DNA of 29,464 bases from Chloroflexota bacterium (GCA_029265085.1 JAJUJY010000041.1:1-29464); one strand, 5' to 3'; counted from the stretch's first letter, positions 9,456 to 17,172 are shown. Program-made: numbers and translations. The notes: generated from the letters alone by a model not told the origin.

Positions 9456-9484
9456 ATAATAAGTAATTCTCCCTTTTTTGTCAA
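9456..9484 (-). promoter_or_regulatory. csoR-copZ-copA promoter
   Basis: On the minus strand a perfect -35 box, TTGACA (9484-9479), is separated by 17 bases from TATTAT (9461-9456). Transcription should start near 9449, inside the proposed operator, leaving a leader of about 38 bases to the csoR ATG. Confidence 0.75.
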
Positions 9485-9536
9485 GTATCAATTTGTTGTC
9501 ACTTTATTGATCTCTATGCATCGAATGGTTAGAGAC

Positions 9537-9565
9537 TTGACACAATACTATGCAACCGATACCAT
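9537..9565 (+). promoter_or_regulatory. Promoter of the thioredoxin/pterin operon
   Basis: TTGACA at 9537-9542 and TACCAT at 9560-9565 are 17 bases apart. The predicted start near 9572 would leave only about 10 bases before ATG 9582, so the message would be nearly leaderless. This fits the absence of a clear ribosome site there. It lies about 50 bases from the divergent copper promoter. Confidence 0.45.
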
Positions 9566-9581
9566 ATTTACTAACGAAACC

Positions 9582-10139
9582 ATGAAATTCATCAAATCTC
9601 ATTTCACCTTGTTTTCACTCATCGTTTTATCTCTGGCTGCCGGGTGGATTGCTTTTACAGCTTTCCAGTTTCCCAACTCAACACAAGGACGAATCCCTGC
9701 CCCACGAGAAGGTTTTTTTGCGCCTAAAATTGAACTAACCTCTTTAGATAACATTTCTTACAATTTAAGTGATTTAAATGGCCAGGTTGTTATCGTTAAC
9801 TTCTGGGCAAGTTGGTGTCCACCGTGCAAGGCAGAAATGCCCGCGATTGAAGAAACTTACCAGAAGTACAAAGATCAAGGGCTGGTCATATTGGGTATTA
9901 ATCTGACCAGTTCAGATGATGTAACAAAAGTTGACCAATTCGTCCATGAGTACGCATTGACCTTCCCCATCCTCCTTGATGAAAAGGGTGAAACAGCCAA
10001 CCGGTACCAGGTCAGCTCGCTGCCAACTACTTTTTTCATCAATAAAGACGGGGTGATCGAAAAAGTGATTATTGGCGGTCCGATGTCTGAGGCTGCCCTG
10101 CAATCTCAGGTGCTTCAAATGCTGGAGGAAAAACCCTGA
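9582..10139 (+). CDS. Membrane-anchored TlpA-like thioredoxin
   Basis: TlpA/ResA-type thioredoxins reduce or exchange disulfides on the outer side of the cytoplasmic membrane. The 185-residue protein has an N-terminal hydrophobic span (about 8-27) acting as an uncleaved anchor, a short linker, then a thioredoxin domain with FWASWCPPC. The redox pair is Cys79 and Cys82, and the cis-proline loop reads SLPTTFF. The WCPPC dipeptide and the GQVVIVNFWA strand are typical of the AhpC/TSA-Redoxin TlpA branch. I set the start at ATG 9582; an open frame reaches back to GTG 9444 but would run through the copper promoter region. Its stop overlaps the next start (TGATG), so it is translationally coupled to the Lgt-like gene and may act with it. 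Confidence 0.88.
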   Translation: MKFIKSHFTLFSLIVLSLAAGWIAFTAFQFPNSTQGRIPAPREGFFAPKIELTSLDNISYNLSDLNGQVVIVNFWASWCPPCKAEMPAIEETYQKYKDQGLVILGINLTSSDDVTKVDQFVHEYALTFPILLDEKGETANRYQVSSLPTTFFINKDGVIEKVIIGGPMSEAALQSQVLQMLEEKP

Positions 10140-10924
10140 TGCTGCCAGTTTTAAATCTTGGTCCTTTAGCGCTACAAGTTCCTGGGCTATTGATTTTGAT
10201 TGGAATTTGGGTTGGTTTAACCCAATCTGAAAAACATGCCCGCCGGTTAGGTATTGACCCGCGAAAAATTGATAACCTCCTTTTAATCTCCTTGATAGCC
10301 GGAGTATTAGGCGCACGGCTTGCATTTATTGCCCAATTCCCTACAGCTTTTTCAGGCAGCGTTCTGGATATTCTCGCAATCACGCCGGAAATGCTCGATT
10401 TACCTGCGGGTTTTTTCATTGGTTTAATAGCAGGGTTTATTTATGGACAGCGCCAAAAATTGCCGCTTTGGAATACCCTGGACAGCTTTGTTCCGGGACT
10501 GGCCGTTTTTATGATTGCCCTCGGATTATCTCACTTAGCTTCCGGAAGCCATTTCGGTTCTCCAACCGATTTACCCTGGGCAATCACCCTCTGGGACGAG
10601 AACAGACACCCAACGCAAGTCTATGAAATATTGATTGCGACAATCACCGCATTCCTTGTCTGGCCGCGCGCCAATCGCAGTTTGCTTCCCTCTGGAAGTC
10701 AATTCTTGATTTTTTCTGCAATCACATCGTTCGGAATGATCTTCATTGAAACATACCGCGGAGACAGCGTTTTTCTGTTTGGTTCCGTTCGGCAGGCACA
10801 AATCATTTCCTGGGGAGTTCTCGCTGCCAGTTTGTTCTTTCTGCACCAGCGATTAAAAGCAGAAAAAATCGCGCCAGCGGAATCTATACAAAATCTGCAA
10901 GAAGACCATGAAACCAGCAACTAA
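10139..10924 (+). CDS. Lgt-like polytopic membrane protein, key residues lost
   Basis: The 261-residue protein has about seven hydrophobic spans and resembles prolipoprotein diacylglyceryl transferase (Lgt). It keeps HPTQVYE at 157-163 (HPSQLYE in Lgt) and an ExxRxxS/D segment around Arg207. However, the HGG loop of Lgt is replaced by hydrophobic residues (GFFIGLIAG, 91-99), and the Lgt signature GRIGNFINGE aligns with LSHLASGSHF (130-139), so the essential Arg and Asn appear absent. It is therefore probably not a true lipoprotein maturase. The lipoprotein at 16099 implies a real Lgt elsewhere. Immediate coupling to the thioredoxin suggests a redox or membrane-thiol partner role, which is inference. 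The C-terminal 20 residues are polar and overlap the next gene by 17 bases. Confidence 0.72.
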   Translation: MLPVLNLGPLALQVPGLLILIGIWVGLTQSEKHARRLGIDPRKIDNLLLISLIAGVLGARLAFIAQFPTAFSGSVLDILAITPEMLDLPAGFFIGLIAGFIYGQRQKLPLWNTLDSFVPGLAVFMIALGLSHLASGSHFGSPTDLPWAITLWDENRHPTQVYEILIATITAFLVWPRANRSLLPSGSQFLIFSAITSFGMIFIETYRGDSVFLFGSVRQAQIISWGVLAASLFFLHQRLKAEKIAPAESIQNLQEDHETSN

Positions 10925-11657
10925 CATGAATGCTGATTTGCAAGGCAAAACGGTTCTGATCACCGGCGCTGTCCGGCGAATTGGCGGACACCTCTCTCTT
11001 GCATTGGCTGACGCGGGTGCAAACCTGGTTATCCACACATCTCATATTGACGAAAAAGCCAAAGAATTCGTCCAGGAAATAAAAAACAGGAAAAATAAGG
11101 TCTGGCTGGTCGAAAGTGATTTTTCTTATCCGGAAGAAGCCGCCAAATTAGTAGACCGTGCCTGGGAATTTTCAAAAATTGATATCTTGATTAACAATGC
11201 CGCAGTATTTGAGCCTTTGGATATTAATACAACTTCAGTAGAAGCCTGGCAAAGACACATCAATATTAACTTAACGGCTCCATTTCTCCTGAGCCAGGCG
11301 TTTTATCAGCATGTATCCCCTAAAGGTGAGGGAAAAATCATTAATCTTCTCGATTGGCGCGCCTTGCGGCCTGGCAGCGACCATTTACCCTATACAATTA
11401 GTAAGGCGGGCCTGGCAGCCCTGACTCAATCACTAGCGGTAGCAATGGCTCCACGCGTAACCGTCAATGGAATCGCACTGGGAGCAATTTTGCCTCCCAG
11501 TGATGGAAACCAAGACCCTGCCATTCTCCAATCAATCCCAGCAAAACGATGGGCAAAACTGGACGAAGTCAGTGATGCTGTGCTATTTTTATGTACCGCC
11601 TCAACGTATATTACGGGCGAAATAATTCACCTGGATGGTGGGCGGCATTTGGTATAA
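10908..11657 (+). CDS. FolM/PTR1-like pteridine reductase (SDR family)
   Basis: This 249-residue short-chain dehydrogenase has the NADPH-binding motif TGAVRRIG (19-26), the RRxG variant typical of pteridine reductases, NNAA at 96-99, and a catalytic set Asp149, Tyr162, Lys166. The usual SDR serine is replaced by Asp, and the Asp-Tyr-Lys spacing (13 and 4) equals that of Leishmania PTR1; FolM of E. coli has a similar arrangement. It likely reduces dihydromonapterin or dihydrofolate. The neighbours folB-folK and, convergently, folE support a pterin role. It overlaps the Lgt-like gene by 17 bases; a second ATG at 10926 would remove the overlap. A generic 3-oxoacyl reductase is less likely given the Asp in place of Ser. 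Confidence 0.8.
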   Translation: MKPATNMNADLQGKTVLITGAVRRIGGHLSLALADAGANLVIHTSHIDEKAKEFVQEIKNRKNKVWLVESDFSYPEEAAKLVDRAWEFSKIDILINNAAVFEPLDINTTSVEAWQRHININLTAPFLLSQAFYQHVSPKGEGKIINLLDWRALRPGSDHLPYTISKAGLAALTQSLAVAMAPRVTVNGIALGAILPPSDGNQDPAILQSIPAKRWAKLDEVSDAVLFLCTASTYITGEIIHLDGGRHLV

Positions 11658-11675
11658 ATGTTTTCGGAGGGGTTT

Positions 11676-12524
11676 ATGGATCAAGTCATCATCAAAGATT
11701 TATTGGTTCGCGGTGTAATCGGAATCACCGAAAGAGAAAGAGCCCAGGCTCAAGATATCCTGATCAACATAACAATGTTTACAGATATTGGCAAAGCAGG
11801 CCGCAGCGATCATATTCAAGATTGCATCAATTACAGCACAGTCGCAAAAAAAACCATTGCGTATGTTGAAAGAATTGGGCGTTATACAGTGGAAGCATTG
11901 GCAACCGATATCGCCAGACTCTGCCTGGAAGAAAAAGGGGTCCAGGGGGTGCGTGTTCGGGTAGAAAAACCGGGAGCCGTTCGTTTTGCGCAGTCGGTTG
12001 GAGTAGAGATTGAACGGCACAATTCACCCGATCGTCCGGTAACGCACCAGGCATATATCATCTTAGGATCAAACATCCAGCCGCGAGAGAATATTTTAAA
12101 AGCCATACAACGCCTCCGTGAGGTTTGCACGATAAATGCCGTCTCAACCGTTTGGGAGACAGAAGCTATCGGGACAAACGGCCCAAAATTTTTAAATGCG
12201 GCCATCTGGCTTTCCACGCTGCAAGATGCCGAACAATTAAAATGGGAAACATTGCGCCCAATTGAAGAAGAAATGGGACGAATTCGCACTGCTGATAAAT
12301 ACGCCCCTCGTACGATTGATATGGATATTATCATTTTCGATGAGCAAATTCTAGAACCCGCTTTATGGGAGAGAGATTACCTGGCGATTCCAATTGCTGA
12401 ACTCCGTCCCGACATTACCGAACCAGAAACCGAACGAAAATTAAATCAGGCAGCCCAAACATTAAAATCCCGCTCTTCTGCAATTCCTAAAACGGATATT
12501 GATACCTCTACTACCAGAAATTAA
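11676..12524 (+). CDS. folBK: Bifunctional dihydroneopterin aldolase / HPPK (FolB-FolK)
   Basis: One 282-residue chain carries two consecutive steps of folate synthesis. Residues 1-115 are dihydroneopterin aldolase: GITERER at 16-22, NYSTV at 52-56, VEALA with Glu73, and the catalytic Lys98 in VRVEKPGA. Residues about 125-265 are 6-hydroxymethyl-7,8-dihydropterin pyrophosphokinase: ILGSNIQP, GPKFLNAA at 169-176, EEEMGRIR at 197-204, and RTIDMDIII at 212-220 whose Asp215 and Asp217 bind the magnesium ions. The short linker holds a few polar residues. GGAGGGG upstream of ATG 11676 decides the start over ATG 11658. It ends the operon and is followed by a bidirectional terminator. Dihydropteroate synthase (folP) is not in the window. 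Confidence 0.93.
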   Translation: MDQVIIKDLLVRGVIGITERERAQAQDILINITMFTDIGKAGRSDHIQDCINYSTVAKKTIAYVERIGRYTVEALATDIARLCLEEKGVQGVRVRVEKPGAVRFAQSVGVEIERHNSPDRPVTHQAYIILGSNIQPRENILKAIQRLREVCTINAVSTVWETEAIGTNGPKFLNAAIWLSTLQDAEQLKWETLRPIEEEMGRIRTADKYAPRTIDMDIIIFDEQILEPALWERDYLAIPIAELRPDITEPETERKLNQAAQTLKSRSSAIPKTDIDTSTTRN

Positions 12525-12545
12525 GAATTTACAGATATAAAAATA

Positions 12546-12579
12546 AACGCCGCAGTGGTTTCCCCATGCGGCGTTTTTG
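12546..12579. terminator. Bidirectional Rho-independent terminator
   Basis: Arms at 12546-12555 and 12568-12577 make a 10-base-pair stem with a 12-base loop, followed by a T run on the plus strand and a TTTATTTT tract on the minus strand. It separates the convergent folBK and folE genes. Confidence 0.88.
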
Positions 12580-12598
12580 TTGTAAACAGAATTACGAA

Positions 12599-13237
12599 TT
12601 AAAAGTGAAGCGGTTCAGAACTTCTGGAAATATTGTCCAGAAATTCCATCCGGGTTGCCATATTATTGCGGAATGCCCCAATCATCGCAGAAGTCGTCAT
12701 TCGGGAATCATGCTTTTTCACTCCACGAATCATTGAACACATGTGAATGGCTTCCACCACCACAGCAACCCCCATCGGATGAAGCACCTCTTCCAAGAAA
12801 TCAGCAATCTGACGGGTCATCCGTTCCTGTACCTGCAAGCGGCGGGCAAACATATCCACAATCCGGGGAATCTTTGAAAGTCCTAGCACTGTTCCGCGCG
12901 GGATATAAGCCACATGCGCCCTCCCAATAAATGGGAGCATATGGTGCTCGCACAAACTATAAAATTCAATATCGCGGACCACGACCATTTCATCGTAATT
13001 GACTTCAAAAAGGGCATCGTTAACTAAAGCGATGGGATCTGTCCGGTAGCCAGCCAATAATTCTCCATACATTCGGGCTACACGCTCAGGGGTTCGTTTT
13101 AGTCCTTCTCGATCTGGGTTTTCTCCAAACGCAACCAGCATTTTTTGGACTGCATCCTGAATGGTAGCGGTGTCAATCTCAGCCTCATCAATCAAATCTG
13201 CTGCCTTTACCCATGCTGCTGAACCATTATCTTTCAT
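12599..13237 (-). CDS. folE: GTP cyclohydrolase I
   Basis: FolE converts GTP to 7,8-dihydroneopterin triphosphate, the entry step of folate and other pterins. The 212 residues are typical. The zinc ligands Cys96, His99 (in [10 protein letters not shown]) and Cys167 (in [11 protein letters not shown]) keep the family spacing, 71 residues between the two cysteines as in E. coli. [27 protein letters not shown] helix residues from 119 on and the SRMTTS end are also standard. It is the last gene of a minus-strand operon after the polyprenyl synthase, 18 bases apart, and faces folBK tail to tail. The ribosome site is weak (GGATGGG). Confidence 0.95.
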   Translation of the reverse strand: MKDNGSAAWVKAADLIDEAEIDTATIQDAVQKMLVAFGENPDREGLKRTPERVARMYGELLAGYRTDPIALVNDALFEVNYDEMVVVRDIEFYSLCEHHMLPFIGRAHVAYIPRGTVLGLSKIPRIVDMFARRLQVQERMTRQIADFLEEVLHPMGVAVVVEAIHMCSMIRGVKKHDSRMTTSAMIGAFRNNMATRMEFLDNISRSSEPLHF

Positions 13238-13255
13238 TTCATCCCATCCTATAAA

Positions 13256-14269
13256 CTATTTATTCCGTTGTAAAAGCAAATCTGCCAATTCTCGCAGGGC
13301 AAGCCCGGCTTCATTTGCACATTGTGCCGCTTCAAGGCTCTTCAAGGCTTCATTTGTCAAACGATCTGCCATTTCAAGCGTGTACTTTTGAGCCCCTTCT
13401 TCAATCAGCAGCTGTGAAATTTGAGGGATCTCTTCCACAGTAAGCGGACCTATCATCCATCGCTCAGCAAATTTTCCTTTTTGTCCCAAACCAAATAACA
13501 CAGGCAGTGTTTTTTTGCCAGTCACCAAATCGCTCTCATTCGATTTTCCGATTTGTTCTGCATCCCCCCAAATACCAAGATAATCATCCAACACCTGGAA
13601 GGCCAACCCAAGTTTATATCCAAAATCCTGTAAACAGGACCGTTGATCAGGGGAAGCTCCACCTACAATCGCACCTATTTCAACACTTCCTGCTAACAAT
13701 GCAGCTGTTTTCCCACCAACCATTGGCCAATAGTCCGAAAGCGATAAAGATCGTTCTTTTTCATAGGAAATATCCAGATGCTGGCCACCGGTTAATGCCA
13801 GGCAGGTATCGTACAACACTTTGGTCGCTTCCAAAGCGATCTCGCCTGAAGCCGTTCTTTCCAGCCCCAACAAGGCCATGTAAGCAGTGGTAAACATAGC
13901 GTCCCCAGCATTAATTGCCAGAGCATCGCCCCATTTTGCATAAACAGTCGGACGACCGCGGCGCAGCAGGCTGCGGTCTTCAATATCATCGTGGATCAGG
14001 GAAAAGTTATGCAAAATTTCTACCGAAATTGCCGCGGGTAAAGCTTTTCTCCACTCCCCCCCCACAGCAGACGCAGATAACAATAAAATCAATGGACGAA
14101 TTCGCTTGCCCTGGGCATCCGGGCCGCTGCCTTCACCTTCCCACCCCATATGATAGCGCAGCATTTCTAACATGCCAGGATATTTTTGCAGTAAAGGCAT
14201 TTTGTAAAAATGGATTAATTCTTCTTCAATGGCCGGTTGCATCATTCCGATCAAAGATTTAAGCGCCAT
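13256..14269 (-). CDS. Short-chain polyprenyl diphosphate synthase
   Basis: This all-helical trans-prenyltransferase joins isopentenyl diphosphate to an allylic diphosphate. The 337-residue chain has GKRIRP at 54-59, the first aspartate-rich motif DDIED at 94-98, the basic RRGRPT after it, GGQHLDI at 161-167, and a second aspartate-rich motif DDYLGIWGD at 228-236. A phenylalanine (Phe89) five residues before the first motif suggests a short product, C15 or C20; geranylgeranyl or farnesyl diphosphate cannot be decided by eye. Its ribosome site GGGAG lies inside the end of fni, three bases separating the two genes, so translation is coupled. With fni upstream it supplies isoprenoids for carotenoids, quinones or cell-wall carriers. 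Confidence 0.9.
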   Translation of the reverse strand: MALKSLIGMMQPAIEEELIHFYKMPLLQKYPGMLEMLRYHMGWEGEGSGPDAQGKRIRPLILLLSASAVGGEWRKALPAAISVEILHNFSLIHDDIEDRSLLRRGRPTVYAKWGDALAINAGDAMFTTAYMALLGLERTASGEIALEATKVLYDTCLALTGGQHLDISYEKERSLSLSDYWPMVGGKTAALLAGSVEIGAIVGGASPDQRSCLQDFGYKLGLAFQVLDDYLGIWGDAEQIGKSNESDLVTGKKTLPVLFGLGQKGKFAERWMIGPLTVEEIPQISQLLIEEGAQKYTLEMADRLTNEALKSLEAAQCANEAGLALRELADLLLQRNK

Positions 14270-14272
14270 GAG

Positions 14273-15295
14273 TTACTCCCTGTCATCGATAATCATATCA
14301 GTGGACCGAAACTCAGCCAGGTTCCCTGCACCGACTGCAAACATCACAATTCGAATCGTCCGGGTGAGCTCATCAATTAATCCCAATGTTTCATCCAAGG
14401 AAGTCACTGCCGCCTTGAGGAATGGGCCAGCCATACCACCCAAATGTGCTCCCACCGCAATTGATTTGGCCAAATCAATTCCATCTTTCAAACCTCCAGA
14501 CGCAAATAACGGCAAATCAGGAAGCACCTGGTGAATCTGCCGCAAGGATTCTGCGGTCGGGATACCCCAATCTCGAAATGCTGCGGCAACCCTGGCCAAC
14601 CGCTGGTCTTGCATGCGGTACATTTCAACCTGTGACCAGGACGTACCGCCCGCACCAGCAGCGTCAATCGCTGCAACCCCAGCAGACACCAGTTGTTTTG
14701 CTGTTTTTGCAGAAATACCCCACCCCACTTCTTTGACAATCACTGGCACAGAAAGATGGCGGCATACTTGTTCGATTTTCTTCAGTAAACCGGCAAACTG
14801 GGTATCACCTTCTGGTTGAAGGGCTTCTTGTAATGGATTTAGATGCAAGATCAAGCCATCCGCTTCTACCATTTCGACCGCTCTTTGACAGTGCTCAACG
14901 GTATAAGCATAATTTAACTGAACAGCCCCTAAATTTGCAAACAATAGAATATCAGGGGCAAATTTTCTCACCTGATAAGTCTGTGCCTGATCTGGATATT
15001 CCAATGCTGCCCGTTGAGATCCCAAGCCCATTGCGATGCCTTTTTCTTGGGCAGCAGTTGCCAACACCTGATTGATTAATGCTGCCTCACTTGTTCCACC
15101 AGTCATTGAGGAAATTAATATCGGGGCACGCAAATGTTTACCAAACAAATCTAGGCCTAAATCAATCTCATCCAGATTCAATTCTGGCAGTGCGTTATGA
15201 ATAAAATGATAATGCTCTAAGCCACTAGTTAATCCAGACCGCACATCTTCTTCCAGGTTGATGCGGATATGATCTGCTTTTCGAGAAGTGATCAT
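14273..15295 (-). CDS. fni: Type 2 isopentenyl-diphosphate delta-isomerase
   Basis: Fni interconverts isopentenyl and dimethylallyl diphosphate with reduced FMN. The 340 residues show the family's RKADHIRI at 5-12, SSMTGGT at 62-68 for [11 protein letters not shown] at 90-97, HLNPLQE at 151-157 with the catalytic Gln156 and metal-ligand Glu157, AGAGGTSW, and the phosphate-binding [17 protein letters not shown] near the C-terminus. It is the flavin isomerase, unrelated to the Nudix type 1 enzyme. It heads the fni-prenyl synthase-folE operon and has an extended -10 promoter about 42 bases upstream. GAGG precedes the ATG. Confidence 0.95.
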   Translation of the reverse strand: MITSRKADHIRINLEEDVRSGLTSGLEHYHFIHNALPELNLDEIDLGLDLFGKHLRAPILISSMTGGTSEAALINQVLATAAQEKGIAMGLGSQRAALEYPDQAQTYQVRKFAPDILLFANLGAVQLNYAYTVEHCQRAVEMVEADGLILHLNPLQEALQPEGDTQFAGLLKKIEQVCRHLSVPVIVKEVGWGISAKTAKQLVSAGVAAIDAAGAGGTSWSQVEMYRMQDQRLARVAAAFRDWGIPTAESLRQIHQVLPDLPLFASGGLKDGIDLAKSIAVGAHLGGMAGPFLKAAVTSLDETLGLIDELTRTIRIVMFAVGAGNLAEFRSTDMIIDDRE

Positions 15296-15336
15296 CAGAC
15301 CTCGCTTTCAATTCATACGATCCAAATCATAATGGC

Positions 15337-15345
15337 AGTATACCA
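15337..15345 (-). promoter_or_regulatory. Extended -10 promoter for fni operon
   Basis: On the minus strand TGGTATACT (15345-15337) is a good extended -10 element; no clear -35 box is visible. Transcription would start near 15330, about 35 bases before the fni ATG. Confidence 0.55.
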
Positions 15346-15513
15346 AATTTTGACTGCTTTCCCTTACCAATTCTCCTTCATGTTATTCAAAGTTTATACA
15401 AACAATCTATATCATGCACAGATAGTTGGGTGTGATAGCATTCGGTAGGGAATTTTTTATCTTTTACAGAAGAACGCACCTTTTTTGTCTTTTTGCGGTT
15501 TTAAAAAATGGTT

Positions 15514-15519
15514 TATAAT
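15514..15519 (+). promoter_or_regulatory. acpP -10 box
   Basis: A consensus TATAAT at 15514-15519 lies 44 bases before the acyl carrier protein ATG. Only a weak -35 (TTTGCG or TTGCGG near 15492-15498) is present at short spacing. The remaining bases between fni and this gene show nothing else. Confidence 0.5.
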
Positions 15520-15562
15520 CGATAACAAGTTCAGGTCGTATATCTTATTTGGGAGGTTCCCC

Positions 15563-15799
15563 ATGGGTGATTATTATGAAGAAGTGAAAGCCGTGATTAT
15601 TGAAGTCTTAAAAATCGACGGCAGTGAAATTAAGCCAGAAACTCGTTTCATTGAGGATCTGAAAGCTGATTCAATGGATCAGTTCTTCCTGATCGATGGC
15701 TTGAGCGAAAAATTTGATATCCCGATTTCGGATGAAGATGCTCGCACCATCAAGACCGTTACAGATGCGGTAAATTACATCTCTACCCATAAAAACTAA
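15563..15799 (+). CDS. acpP: Acyl carrier protein (divergent type)
   Basis: Acyl carrier proteins hold growing acyl chains on a phosphopantetheine arm. The 78-residue acidic protein has the attachment serine Ser37 in ADSMDQ, the loop ETRFIEDLKADS before it, and helix III around DEDARTIKTV. GGGAGG precedes ATG 15563, which decides the start over an upstream in-frame ATG at 15485. The recognition helix after Ser37 reads MDQFFLIDGLSEKFD: Phe replaces the Glu (position 41 in E. coli) that contacts fatty-acid synthase enzymes, and Gly and Ser replace other conserved residues. The gene stands alone with its own promoter and terminator. It may be the general carrier of this lineage or a specialised one. 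Confidence 0.9.
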   Translation: MGDYYEEVKAVIIEVLKIDGSEIKPETRFIEDLKADSMDQFFLIDGLSEKFDIPISDEDARTIKTVTDAVNYISTHKN

Positions 15800-15820
15800 T
15801 CAAATTACATGGATCAGCCG

Positions 15821-15859
15821 TAACCAAAACGGGGTTATTTGATAATCCCGTTTTGGTTA
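15821..15859 (+). repeat. Long perfect hairpin downstream of acpP
   Basis: Arms 15821-15838 and 15842-15859 pair along 18 positions with a single G-U wobble and a 3-base loop. No T tract follows, so by itself it is not a classical terminator. It could protect the 3' end of the acpP message or act as an RNase III-type processing site. Confidence 0.7.
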
Positions 15860-15893
15860 AGAGCGCCATTAATAGATATTTCCTTGCCTTACT

Positions 15894-15933
15894 AACCTTC
15901 TCCTGGCATCGAATTGTTTGGTGAAGGTTTTTT
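15894..15933 (+). terminator. Probable acpP terminator
   Basis: Arms 15894-15900 and 15923-15929 form a 7-base-pair stem, extendable by two pairs past a mismatch, followed by six T residues at 15928-15933. It lies 35 bases after the long hairpin and ends just where the next promoter begins. Confidence 0.6.
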
Positions 15934-15960
15934 GCGCTCTTGGCTGAATCAATGTATAGT
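15932..15960 (+). promoter_or_regulatory. Promoter of the BMP/ABC operon
   Basis: TTGCGC at 15932-15937 and TATAGT at 15955-15960 are 17 bases apart. The start near 15967 gives an untranslated leader of about 130 bases to ATG 16099 (or 75 to ATG 16042). I see no known riboswitch fold in the leader. Confidence 0.5.
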
Positions 15961-16098
15961 ATTGGTAACTCAAATTTTTTCTTAAATTCATATTCTTAGT
16001 ATGCAAAAGGTTCTATGGTCTCAGTACATTCAGGAGGTGATATGAATCTTTTCGGCAGTACATTTAATCGTCTATCGATTCAAAATAAGGAGATGATA

Positions 16099-17115
16099 AT
16101 GAAGAAGTCCGTTTTATTTGTTCTGACCATCCTGTTGGTCGCCAGTTTAATCGGCTGCGCCCCTGCTGCGCAAGCGCCAAAAACCGAAAAAGTGGTTTAT
16201 TTAATAAATGGCGCATTAGGTGACAATGCATTCTATGATTCTGGCCAAAAAGGCGTGGATCAAATTGCACAAGAATACGGCGTAGAAACACGCACCATCG
16301 AAACAAACTTCGATGCGGGACAATATGAACCTGCCTTGCAGGCCGCAGTAAATTACGCCGATGTCATTTTCGTCATTTCATACGGCTTTGAAGATCAACT
16401 CAAAGAATACGCCGACAAATATCCCAATAAAATTTTCGTCAACATCGACACAGTCGTCCAAAACGAGAAAAACACCATCACCTCAGTGGATTTCATCGAA
16501 GAAGAATCTGCCTACCTGGCCGGTGTTGTGGCTGGCCTCACGACTTTAGATACCAATATTCCTGGCATCAACAGCGACAAATTGATTGGTGCTGTGGGTG
16601 GTGATGTAGATCCCGTCGTCCAGGCTTTTGTATTTGCTTACACAAATGGTGCGCAATCGGTTGACCCCGAAATCAAAGTGGAAACCAAATATTTGGGCAG
16701 CTGGGATGACACAGCCAAAGGCAAACAGGCTGCTTTGCAGCTTTATGACATGAATGCCGATGTGGTCTTCCAAATCGCTGCGGCTGCTGGTATGGGTGTT
16801 CTTCAGGCTGCTGGTGAACGCGGTTTATACGCCATTGGTGTTGACACAAACCAGAATGATATCGTTCCAGGCCATGTTGTTGCCAGTGATATCAAAGATG
16901 TTGGCAAAGCCATCTATGAAGTCTTTAAGACCATTAAAGACGGCTCCTACAAACCAGGTTCAGTACTTCAATACGGTCTTGCTTCCGGTGGCGTGGATAT
17001 TGACATGACGGCACAAACACAGGTTCTGCCCGAAGAATTGCAGGCGAAAGTAAAAGAAATTCGCCAGCAGATTATTGACGGCACCCTGAAAATCGAAATC
17101 TACCAGGGACAATAA
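16099..17115 (+). CDS. BMP-family (PnrA-like) substrate-binding lipoprotein
   Basis: This is the extracytoplasmic binding protein of the adjacent ABC importer. The 338-residue precursor starts with a lipoprotein signal, lysines then a hydrophobic stretch, ending in the lipobox LIGC with the acylated Cys20. The mature part matches the Bmp/PnrA family, which binds purine and other nucleosides: DNAFYDSGQKG near the start, VDFIEEESAYLAGVVAG in the middle, and SWDDTAKGKQAAL before the hinge. ATG 16099 with AAGGAG six bases away gives a standard signal peptide. ATG 16042, preceded by a perfect AGGAGGTGAT, is in frame and would add 19 residues. A hairpin downstream may keep this gene expressed above the transporter genes. 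Confidence 0.9.
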   Translation: MKKSVLFVLTILLVASLIGCAPAAQAPKTEKVVYLINGALGDNAFYDSGQKGVDQIAQEYGVETRTIETNFDAGQYEPALQAAVNYADVIFVISYGFEDQLKEYADKYPNKIFVNIDTVVQNEKNTITSVDFIEEESAYLAGVVAGLTTLDTNIPGINSDKLIGAVGGDVDPVVQAFVFAYTNGAQSVDPEIKVETKYLGSWDDTAKGKQAALQLYDMNADVVFQIAAAAGMGVLQAAGERGLYAIGVDTNQNDIVPGHVVASDIKDVGKAIYEVFKTIKDGSYKPGSVLQYGLASGGVDIDMTAQTQVLPEELQAKVKEIRQQIIDGTLKIEIYQGQ

Positions 17116-17130
17116 TTTCTTTCCCAATGC

Positions 17131-17172
17131 GCTTTGCGAAGGGCATCAAAAGATCGATACCCTTCGCAAGGC
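17131..17172 (+). terminator. Hairpin after the binding-protein gene
   Basis: Arms 17131-17143 and 17160-17172 pair over 13 positions with one G-U wobble and a 16-base loop; only a short ATTT follows. It probably acts as a leaky terminator or stabiliser between the abundant binding protein and the ABC genes. Confidence 0.6.

Noticed and set aside
9444..9581. A 46-residue N-terminal extension of the TlpA-like protein from GTG 9444
   Set aside because: It would run through the copper operator and promoter region and has no conserved sequence; the membrane anchor begins naturally at 9582.
15485..15562. Upstream start for the acyl carrier protein
   Set aside because: The in-frame extension crosses the TATAAT box and the strong ribosome site sits before ATG 15563.
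15967..16098. Possible riboswitch in the 130-base leader of the BMP operon
   Set aside because: A purine or other known aptamer core could not be recognised; the leader contains only the upstream ribosome site and AT-rich sequence.
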